Source: Ophiocordyceps camponoti-saundersi (nom. inval.)
Lineage: Eukaryota > Ascomycota > Sordariomycetes > Hypocreales > Ophiocordycipitaceae
Assembly (NCBI GenBank): GCA_003339415.1
Contig: PDHQ01000612.1
Span: forward strand, 1 to 11,067
Direction: 5' to 3'
Length of the DNA stretch: 11,067 nt
Below, one piece after another: positions 1 through 7,440 of this stretch; position 1 is the stretch's first letter, and every line of letters begins with the position of its first letter. The translations under genes were made by a program, and so were the position numbers. The notes beneath the pieces were generated by a model. It did no database searches. It was given only the letters and a program-made list of their open reading frames with translations, and was not told the origin of the DNA.

Positions 1-521
1 GCCGTTTATAACTACTATCTAAGAGGTAGGGCTTTAGCTTAACTAGCAAAATAATAAAAAAAAACGAACACGTAGAATCTTTACGCTATAGGTTTTTTCT
101 ATATTTTTTTCCATTTCTCGAATTTATACGGTTATATATTAGGGAAAAAAACATAGACCTAAACTTATCACCCCTCTGCACTATACTATCTTACTCACTC
201 AGTTACTCACTTACCTATTTACTTACTTATCTTCCTTATAATAATACTATCTCTTATATATTCTATTACCCTTCGTAACTTATAATATCTAGCTACGGTA
301 GCTTTATAGCGGGCTATAGCTAAGGCAGCGTACGAGGTTAAGGCGGCAGTTCTAGCCGCGGCGGCCGTAGTATCCCGCAGACGCTAGACCGGCAATTAGG
401 CAGTTTCTAGTAGGTGCCTATCGATCCGTAGCTTTAGAGCTAGGGTAGCCGTAGTATATTCTCGCCGCAGCCCGAGTTCTAGGGAGGTAATAGCGGTATA
501 TTCTTAACGCACTACCTTACT
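1..521. other. AT-rich non-coding stretch with pyrimidine-rich patch
   Basis: No gene is supported here. The first 300 bases are AT-rich with A and T runs. From about 165 to 240 the + strand is rich in C and T, built from loosely repeated ACTC and ACTT words, and it keeps six CA dinucleotides in 151-210, unusual for this window. CT-rich tracts are common in fungal promoters and 5' leaders, so this could be the old upstream region of the ghost frame starting at 522; that is inference. From about 300 to 521 the same frame 3 continues with only TAA and TAG stops, so the true start of the ghost gene might lie further upstream. Confidence 0.5.
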
Positions 522-1571
522 ATGCCTAGACCTAGTAGTTATAGTGCTTTTAAGTAGGAAGAATAGCCTATTATAACTCCCGTTATCTATAGTCTCCTAG
601 AGGCCTAGGGCGAGAAGTCTCTAGATATGCTAGATATACTTAATCGCTATTATTAATTTATTTTTCTTTATAATATATTCTCTATAGATAGTATTTTAAA
701 GGCTTTCCCGGGAGTAAACCTTACGCCGGCGGATATTTAAAGTTTTCGTAATAAGGCTTAGGGGTACTATAACGACTATTAGAATAAGTTCCTCTAGCAG
801 GGCCTTTACCGCTAGCCCCCCCCCCCCCCCCTTATAAAGAAAACTAGACCCGACAAGATATCTAAAGGTAAATAGGTAGTGACCGAAATAGCAGTAAATT
901 ATAAAAGACGTATCGAGCGCCGAGCGCAGTATAAGCTCTAGATATTACTTTTAGAAAGGACTTTATCGTAAGTTATCCGTGCTTACGCTTTTAGGAATAA
1001 CTATAGGCTAGTTATAAGATAGCGTTTATAGAAAAGTGGAAATATACTATATTACGACGGTTAGCCGGTTAGTAGCGAGAGGCTATAGTTTATATTAGCT
1101 AGTATTCCGTAGCTCAGGCGATACGAGATAAGAAGAGTAGGTTTCTCGTTCGCCGAAGAGGCGGTTAGCCTAATTATATAAGTAAGAGATATTTACGACG
1201 AAGATAGTTCGTAAATCGGTGCTAGGTAGTGCTATATCTACTAGATAAATACTTAGGGTATAATTCCTTATAAAGAGGCTCCGGCTCCGTCGTTCTTAGA
1301 CGCTAACTTAGCGCCGCTATAATTCGCGAATTAGTTTTCAAATTAATAATATAAACGGTTATAGTAAACTTACGGGCATAAGATTAGTTCTAGTAAGTAG
1401 TAGTTTTAATAAAATCGACGGTACCGGCTAGAGACTATTTAAAACTATTAGTCGCCCTAGCTTAGTTAGAATAAGCACGTTTTAGGGGTATAACCTAGTC
1501 TAGGCTTCACGGTGAAAATACTAATACCCTACGCCGGATTTAAACTAACTATTTAGCTTAAAAGAGACTGA
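522..1571 (+). pseudogene. RIP-inactivated ghost ORF, about 349 codons, unknown protein
   Basis: Frame 3 runs from the ATG at 522 to a TGA at 1569-1571. Close to 40 stops interrupt it, all TAA or TAG, the types RIP makes from CAA, CAG and TGG. No frameshift is needed: the C16 run at 816-831 keeps the frame and reads as five prolines. Between stops the residues look like a soluble protein. A Tyr/Phe/Trp-rich first part includes GVNLTPADI and SFRNKA, followed by the proline run, a Lys/Arg-rich stretch with NYKRRIERRAQYKL, acidic DIYDEDSS and a basic tail. No catalytic motif, signal peptide or obvious membrane segment is visible. Neither the protein nor the family is known to me. It may be an ORF of an uncharacterised element or a duplicated host gene. 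The foldback at 1612 starts about 40 bases downstream. The start is uncertain because the frame is also free of TGA upstream to about 315. Confidence 0.5.
816..831 (+). repeat. C16 homopolymer
   Basis: Sixteen consecutive C residues follow GCTAG. The run is in frame with the ghost ORF 522-1571 and reads as CCC codons (polyproline). A C run has no internal CpA, so it is immune to RIP and can persist or expand while the surrounding sequence decays. Its length may be affected by assembly or slippage. Confidence 0.9.
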
Positions 1572-1611
1572 GATCTTAAGACGCTTAACTACTACCGAAG
1601 GAGGGCTATTA

Positions 1612-1878
1612 TTATAATTAACGCGGTTATAATAGACGATACCGTCGGGAGCGAAAGAGTGGTATATTCGCCGCCGCGGGTCTATCAGATATGCTAGCCT
1701 TTATTATTCTTACTACTAACGCGGTAACGATTATTAAGGACCGTGGCGGTAAATATCGACGATAACTGCGTTAATAATAAGAATAAGAAAGGCTAGTATA
1801 ACTAATAGACGCGCGGCGGCGAATATACTACTCCTTTAACCCTAACGGAGTCGTCGGTTATAGACGCGTCGATAACGA
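1612..1878. repeat. Long imperfect inverted repeat (foldback), centre near 1745
   Basis: The arms 1612-1738 and about 1752-1878 are reverse complements of each other with scattered mismatches. In the core, 1660-1725 against 1765-1830, 57 of 66 positions match; the outermost 43 of these match at 38. Homology weakens but continues outward to about 1612 and 1878. Three of the five mismatches in the 43-base block are RIP-type (TG to TA twice, CA to TA once). In each the left arm holds the unmutated base. The centre carries the near-palindrome ACCGTGGCGGT. The structure could be a MITE-like or foldback element, or two inverted copies of one repeat. It lies between the ghost ORF and the copia remnant, and no protein frame crosses it convincingly. 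Confidence 0.8.
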
Positions 1879-2100
1879 GAGTAAAAAAAGTGATTTTTTT
1901 TTTATCTCTATTTATACCCGAGGGCTACCTTAGGCATTATATACGAAAGGATACGTACCTATTCGAAGTGATTCCGACGGATAGGAATAATAATACTAAG
2001 ATTAAATAAAAGAATAATATAAATAATAAAATTAGCGTTAAAATACTCGCGATATCTAATTAACGGGTTCCTCGATATATCTAAGTACCGGGAGAAATTG
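1879..2100. other. Unassigned spacer before the copia remnant
   Basis: This A/T-rich stretch includes a T10 run near 1894-1903. A frame without TGA runs through it into the copia region, but nothing in it is recognisable. It is where the 5' LTR or the start of gag would be expected. No matching sequence was seen downstream of 4110, so an LTR is not claimed. Confidence 0.3.
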
Positions 2101-2250
2101 TTATATTAAAGCGCGGAGACCTATGCCCGTATAACTTCGTATAAAGCGACGCTGACACCGGAACTATTAATAGCCCCTATAACGATCCCTATAAGCCCGG
2201 CTTTTATATTACGCCGCGTACGACTAGTTTAAGATAAGCTAATTACGTAT

Positions 2251-3100
2251 AAGAAGGTTATAGCTTTTAGTAAGGGATAATAGAAGGACTAGAACTATTT
2301 AAAGTAACCGTATAATATCTGCACGTTAAAGCTAAGCTATTTATATCGTACCGCTAAAAGATTAGTATAAGCGGAAGATTAATACTACGCTGTCTTTCCG
2401 GATATCCTTAAAGGGCCCGCGTAATTATACTACCTTTATTATATAGAACCCGATAAAACTTAGGACGAGATCTAGTCGATAGCCGATTCGTATCTTAATA
2501 TAGGAAAGAATTATACGGAATACCGGACAAGATAAACTAGCATAAGGTCTACTATAGAATAAGGAAAATTCCCTAAGAAATTAATGCCCGAAGTCCTCGA
2601 AGAACTTATCGGGAAGATATAACTCGTATAAGATACCCTTAGCGAAGTAGTAGCTAAAGTTTACGCCGCGATAATAAGAGCGTGCTATAGCGTAGTAGAT
2701 AATACTCGTTACTCGTTAACTAGATATCCTCTTACGAAGTTTATTTTTTTTTTTATTTTTTTTATTCTTTTTTTCTATTCCTCGTACGGGTATATATATT
2801 ACGATATTACTATAAATAGAGGGAATCGGTCGGGCGGATTCCCTAGTTACTGTACGAATTGCCCTTATAGAATTTTAGTATAGGGAAACTTAAGTAAGTT
2901 CGCTTCGATAAATATCGCATATTTCCTCGTACGAAGAAGCGCTGCTTTATTTACGAGAAGAAGATTACTAGTCGATAAATCGTAAGGAAGACGAATTTAA
3001 TATATACCTCCTCGAATATAAAAGATACGACGACGGCATTAATAAATCGTCGTACGAAGAGGAGGGCGCTACCGAAAAAGCCGCGAAATTCGTCCTCTTA
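2251..3100 (+). pseudogene. gag: copia Gag remnant
   Basis: Frame 1 from about 2251 to 2720 carries features of fungal copia Gag. The best is FPDILKGPA followed by LYYLYYIEPDK (about 2395-2460), matching the family block that reads as a large hydrophobic residue, LKG, Ala and a paired Tyr. A helical stretch, MPEVLEELIGKI (2584-2619), precedes the family's basic and Cys-containing region ACYSVVDNTR (about 2680-2710). After a T-rich interruption at 2741-2775 the frame moves to 2. There EEDYxSINRKEDEFNIYLL (about 2957-3013, x = TAG) resembles the segment around the zinc-knuckle end and the following acidic helix. RIP changes Cys and His codons to Tyr, which would explain the lost ligands. Gag packages the element RNA in family members. 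The first block is good evidence; the zinc-knuckle assignment is tentative. Confidence 0.65.
2741..2775 (+). repeat. T-rich tract interrupting gag
   Basis: The tract reads as T11, A, T8, ATTC, T7. It falls between the two gag blocks. The 19 bases at 2756-2774 recur exactly at 11048-11066. It could be a simple low-complexity expansion, or the antisense A-rich tail of a retroposed sequence. Nothing beside it decides between these. Confidence 0.7.
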
Positions 3101-3179
3101 AGTGCTCTTTTATATTAATTTATAAGGTAGATATTTTCGCACGGCAAGCCGTACGATAGGGCAGTTAAGTCTTCGTCGC

Positions 3180-4110
3180 CGATACCTATCGTAGGGAGTA
3201 TTATAGATAGCTTTATAATATTATCGCCCGCGAACTTCTCGATCGTCGGCAAGGATTAGAGGCGCCTATAGAATTTAACTACGGACGAGTTTACCTTAAG
3301 GGTAATAATATTACCTTAAAATAAAAGGGACGGGTATAGGCATTGCAGATTATTAGCCCGGCCGAGCAGGACGCGCTGTAGGTATACCTTCCGTAATACA
3401 AGCGAGACGCGTAGATTCTATCTATTTGCTAGCCTAAAGTAGGGATAACCTCTTAGCCGCTGCCTAAGTCTAGACCCCGAAAAAGGAGGACTCGACGCCT
3501 TAAATAACCGCGTATAACGGTATATAGGGAAGTCCGATCGAGTACTAAGCTCTATCCCTCTTAACCCCCTTCGTATAAAGCTTTAGATATTTAGCGAAGG
3601 CTAGTTTACGGATAATAAGAACCTATACTAGTAGATAAGATTCGTTATCGTTCTAAGTAAGGAGATAGCTTATATAGAGACCGAAGTCTCTATCTACGGT
3701 AATATTAGGCTCTAGTCCTTAGGGAAATATAAAATAGTAATAGGAAGCGTGCCTGCGGGCGAACTATACGATATCGTACGAGTAGTCGATAGTAGTATCG
3801 CCCTTAACGCCGCGGTCGAGAAAATCGTAAGAAGCTTATAGCTACTAGAGTCCGTCTAGAGCCTTATACGGAGTAATAATCGCTCTAGCTGCCTTATTAA
3901 CCTAGGTAGTATAAGATAGAAGAGGCTTATAATCGATATAATAAGCTTACGTAAATTACACGAAAGGAAGAAAATTACCGCGATATTCTAAATCGATAGG
4001 AAAAAAATAATCCGGCCGAGGCTATAACGAAGAAGGGTCGTAACGACGCTCTCGGATAACTAGTTAAAATAAATAAGATAACGGTTAGGATAGAAGTAGT
4101 TACCGAAGTA
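3180..4110 (+). pseudogene. pol: copia Pol remnant: RT end plus RNase H
   Basis: About 3185-3230 (frame 2) resembles the reverse-transcriptase segment holding the catalytic Asp pair, with the pair itself eroded. PIEFNYGRVYLKGNNITL (3271-3324, frame 1) matches the linker after the RT palm. LDPEKGGLDALN (3470-3505, frame 2) matches the stretch before RNase H. RNase H is clear. FTDNKNLY leads to IRFVIVL (about 3600-3655), then AGELYDIV, the site of its conserved Glu (about 3755-3780), LINLGSI (about 3896-3916) and a terminal block in frame 1 with ITKKGRNDALG (4024-4056) and LVKINKITVRIE (4060-4095). RNase H degrades the RNA of the RNA-DNA hybrid during element replication. At least three frame changes and many TAA or TAG stops abolish function. 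Confidence 0.85.
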
Positions 4111-4189
4111 ATCCCGCCGCGGGCGCTTATAAAAGTAATTTCTACGGATTAAATATTAGCGCCGCCTCCCGCCCTTACTAGTTATCCGA
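4052..4189. repeat. 13-bp perfect inverted repeat around the copia 3' end
   Basis: TCGGATAACTAGT at 4052-4064 is the exact reverse complement of 4177-4189. The 112 bases between contain the last codons of the copia Pol remnant and the beginning of the following sequence. It may be a chance match in TA-rich DNA, or a recombination or insertion scar. No function is claimed. Confidence 0.6.
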
Positions 4190-4256
4190 TAACGTAGTCG
4201 GCGACGTAGGCGCCGGCGTGCGATAATAGCGGCGTACCCGAGGAGGGGCGAGAGGC

Positions 4257-4302
<46 letters not shown>
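4257..4302. repeat. (TTA)n / (TAA)n microsatellite, about 15 units
   Basis: This is an uninterrupted trinucleotide array. On the + strand in frame 1 it reads as a Tyr run; on the - strand it can read as an Asn run (AAT). It adjoins the low-complexity tract at 4303-4430, suggesting that the two expanded together. Confidence 0.92.
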
Positions 4303-4430
4303 CCTCCTCGTGCTTACCGTCGTCGTCCTCCTCTTTATCGTTATCTTCTTCGTTTTTATCGTCTTCGTCGTTATCTACGTCTTCGTCGTTATCCTCGTCT
4401 TCGTTTATATTATTATTATCGTCGTCCTAG
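4303..4430 (-). repeat. Degenerate GAC/GAA/GAT low-complexity tract, acidic on the - strand
   Basis: On the + strand this is a pyrimidine-rich mix of TCG, TTC, TTA and CTC words. On the - strand it reads as a long Asp/Glu/Asn/Lys tract without a stop (for example EDEDNDEDVDNDEDDK), continuing into the Asn run of the microsatellite. Acidic and Asn-rich runs are common in real fungal proteins. The + reading, a run of Val, Ile, Leu and Phe, is therefore more likely the shadow. No recognisable domain lies next to it on the - strand. Confidence 0.55.
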
Positions 4431-4693
4431 GTATAATAATAATCGCACGCGCTCCCGCGGGAGTCCTAAATATACGACGCGCACGCGCCCCTTTAGTAGC
4501 CGCGTACGCGCTAGTAGCTAGAGAAGGGAATACTCCCTCGCCGGAGGCACCGATAACCGTAGGGCCCCTAAGTAGGGAACTAACCGGCAGCTTAGATAAT
4601 AATCGCCTAGTAGTAAGACGGATAACAGACTACTTTAGCGACGAGCTTAACGGGGGTCTCGCCCGGGCGCAGGCGAAGAGTAATATTATATAA
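4310..4693 (+). other. Only uninterrupted long frame (127 codons), doubtful gene
   Basis: This frame 2 ORF begins at a GTG and ends at TAA. The first 45 or so codons cover the low-complexity tract and give a Val/Ile/Leu/Phe run that could pass for a membrane segment, but it is the complement of an acidic repeat. The second half, from about 4444, has ordinary composition, with LVAREGNTPSPEAPITVGPL and ITDYFSDELNGGLARAQ. Beyond the TAA the same frame stays free of TGA to about 4890. It may be a fragment of a ghost gene on the + strand whose first part is a repeat. No family is recognised, there is no ATG start, and it survives as open mainly because the sequence is CG-rich here. Confidence 0.25.
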
Positions 4694-5500
4694 TATCCTA
4701 GAGAGGTAGAGACGTTCCTTATCCTACCGTATAATTAGCAGATATTTACTAAAGTATACTATATAAAGGAGATATATATAAAAATAGTAGCCTAAAGAAA
4801 TTTAGCCCTAACTTCGTTATCCGAGCTAAGAGTAATAATAATAAGCCTATTAGAGAGGGGTAAGTAACTAAGTATAGTAGCGATAGATATTTTTTTTTCC
4901 CCCCCCTCGTCGTTATTATCGTTCTACTTCTACTTATCTTTATTCTTCGTGCGACGAAACTACTATTACCGATAGTACTAATACTAATAATAATAGTAAT
5001 AGTAGTATTTCGAGGTTACTACTACTTCTGCGGAGGATAAAAAGGGAAGAAATTTTCTCTCGTATAGAAGAGAGAGGAGGGTAACTTTCTTACTATATAA
5101 GCCTACGAGCTGCGAACGATAACTTACGAGTTACTACCGCCCGGTAGGATAACTTTATCCTAGGTACCGGTAAGCATAATATCTATAGATATTTTTTCAG
5201 GTCTATAAGAGGGAATATTAGGATAATAGGATAGGTATAAAGGCCCCGGTAATCAGGTCTAAGGTAATATACGCCGGCTTATCTAATAACTATTAAACTA
5301 CTAGAAGAGATCTAATAATAGCGTAAGTAAAGGTAGGGAAGTTTAAAGTAATATCGTATACTACGCGAACCTTATAATCCGGAAAGGAAGGAAGCCTTTT
5401 ATTACTTAATTTATTCTTTAGAGATTCGACTTTTCTATTATTTTCGAGCTATCTAATTATCTTCCGAGCTTATTAATAAAAGCGTAAGGAAGATATATAT
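4694..5500. other. Unassigned decayed sequence with simple repeats
   Basis: No gene is identifiable. Visible items are a T9C8 run near 4891-4908 followed by a pyrimidine-rich stretch to about 4950, and a perfect 11-bp inverted repeat, ACTACTATTAC (4959-4969) against 4996-5006, with a 26-base ACT/AAT-rich loop. A small stem of CTCTC with GAGAG lies near 5057-5075. TAA and TAG stops fill all frames. Confidence 0.5.
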
Positions 5501-7300
5501 TTTCGCTATTATTATTAATTACGCGGCATTTAGGTAGGGTAGGTATTCTAAAAATTTAAGTAGTAAGTATAAGGAGCGACGAGATATTCTAAGCTTTTAA
5601 GCTAAGAGAGACGTCGAACTTATAATCGTAATAGATAGAATATAAAATATATATAGACGGGTTTAGATATATATAGCGAAGGGTTATAGGAGGTATATAG
5701 CTGCGTTATACGCCGTTATTAGGGAAAACGAATAAGTATAAGGAATAATAGTCGACTTCTTCTAAGTATAATAGCTATAGAATTCGGGATAGTAAGATAT
5801 ATACTAAGGTATATTAGCGCTAGGATAGCTAAATAGCTAAGAGGAAGTTTTCGAATTTTTTAGGCGTATATTAAATAGTCTAGCTATTTTTTAGGGTTTG
5901 CTTCTCGAGGGACGGATATAGTAAAGAAGGCAGTATCGGGATAGCGGGTATAATATAAGGTAAAAACCCGAGTCTTAGAAATAACTTAAGGAGAAAAATC
6001 CGATTATAAAAAACAATCGATTTATTATATACGTATTATTATATAGCTTAAGATAGTAGGTAAAAGATTAAGTAGGATTTCGGTATCCCGAAAGCTTTAT
6101 CGAATAGTTTATTTAGTCTCTAGCCTTCTCTTATATATCTTAGTAGGAGGGAACTATTTTAAGTATCGGTTTGCGTAGAGGATTAGTAAGGCTAGTAAGT
6201 AGTTTATTATATAAAAGTATAGGGTTTAGGTAAAGCTATAATTCCGTTTAGTAAAGTTTTAGCTATAAGTTATATCTTAGACTCGAATTACGATTAGCAA
6301 CTTATAAATAAATATAAGAATAAGCTTAAAGGCTAAATACTTTATTTACCTATTTCGTCTATAAAGGAAAACTAAGTTATACTATCTACTTAGATAGTAG
6401 CCGCTATCTTTATATAGCCGCCGTTATAACTCTAGTCCGTAGAGGCCTTCGGAACTCTAAAAGTTATTTTCGACTATTTAATAATATACGTATAACCTTT
6501 AAAAAGATATTTTTATCTCTTCCTAGCGCTACTATTCTCTAGCAAATCGGTAGCAGCTACTAGTTTACACGGCCTTCTTCGTAAACGGTAAAAGCTTATA
6601 CGGAAAATACTATAAGAGACGTTAGTATCCTACGTTTCAAGTTCTATATTATATAATTAATAATCTATATAAAGGTTATAGACTAGACTATATATAGTAA
6701 GGTTAATAGGAGCAAAGGGTATTAAAATTTATATTATAGGATATATATATATAGACGCAAGCAGTATATTATAAGTTAAGGCTAACTTTATATTTTATAA
6801 TACGTTATAGCTTAGCTCGTAATAGTACGATATAGGGTTATTAAGTTAGATATAATATTCTTTTATCGGTTATCTTTAGATTCTTAAAAGCTTATATAAT
6901 ATTAAATTTCTATATAATATTTTACGTTTATAACTAACCGTAGTTAAGCTATAAAATTATAAGTTTTTTATACTTCGTATATAAAATATATAATTCCTAC
7001 TTCTTCTACGATATATTAGAACTATATATTACCTCTTAGCGCTAATATTCTCTTTTAACTATCCCGTTTTCCCTTATACTTACTTCGGCGCCTAAACTAT
7101 CGAAAATAGTTTATAGATATCGCTCGGGGCTATAGCGCTATACGGCAAGTAAAGCTTTATACTTAGTATATAAACGATCTTTAGGGGGAAAAGTATATTC
7201 GGTACGGCGCGGGTGCTTACGCGGAGAGGTAGACTTAAGTAAGCGAAGCTCGATAAGCGTACGGAAGTTAATACGTTTATATTCTAAAAACCGGAATATT
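5501..7300. other. Strongly AT-rich RIP-decayed region, no assignable gene
   Basis: This is the most TA-rich part of the window. Frame 3 on the + strand from about 5520 to 7200 is interrupted only by TAA and TAG, which might mark a large former ORF. TG is so rare here that absence of TGA carries little weight. The inferred residues (rich in Ile, Tyr, Arg, Ser and Leu) show no reverse transcriptase, integrase, transposase or other motif I can name on either strand. It is probably the body of a decayed transposable element, but that is inferred from RIP alone. Confidence 0.4.
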
Positions 7301-7309
7301 AATAAGGTA

Positions 7310-7415
7310 GAAAAAAATATAATAGTATAAAATGCTAATAAGGTAAGGTAGTTAGTATTACTAATCTTTTTTATTATTTTACTAACTAATATTATACTAT
7401 TTATATATTTTTTCG
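7310..7415. repeat. Imperfect AT-rich palindrome
   Basis: GAAAAAAATAT at about 7310-7320 faces ATATATTTTTTC at about 7403-7414. AATAGTATAA (7321-7330) faces TTATACTATT (about 7392-7401), and AGTTAGTA faces TACTAACT in the middle. The centre is near 7364. A few indels break the pairing. It separates the AT-rich block on the left from the purine-rich ghost frame on the right, so it could mark two element ends meeting or a small foldback element. AT-rich DNA produces such pairings fairly easily. Confidence 0.45.
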
Positions 7416-7440
7416 GGGGGAACTAATTAGGAAATAAAAA

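Larger units (their letters stand above)
2101..4110 (+). mobile_element. Degenerate, internally deleted Ty1/copia retrotransposon
   Basis: The order on the + strand is gag-like region (about 2251-3100), end of reverse transcriptase (about 3180-3500) and RNase H (about 3500-4110). This is the Ty1/copia arrangement, in which RNase H closes the polyprotein. A complete fungal copia element has protease, integrase and the larger part of reverse transcriptase between gag and the RT end. Here only about 100 bases separate the two, so roughly 2.5 kb seems to be missing. Every coding part is broken by TAA and TAG stops and by a few frame changes. The outer limits are approximate and no LTRs or target-site duplication could be identified. 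Homology was judged by eye against remembered family features, not by a search. Confidence 0.78.

Noticed and set aside
1636..1665. Frame 2 reading IIDDTVGS, like a copia RT catalytic motif
   Set aside because: It lies in an arm of the foldback, out of order relative to gag, and no flanking RT sequence supports it.
2811..2820. TATAAATAGA resembling a promoter TATA box or LTR promoter
   Set aside because: TA-rich words of this kind arise everywhere under RIP, and it lies within the gag remnant with no LTR structure around it.
1500..4300. Search for copia LTRs flanking 2101-4110
   Set aside because: No direct repeat pair longer than short TA-rich words could be found by eye on the two sides.
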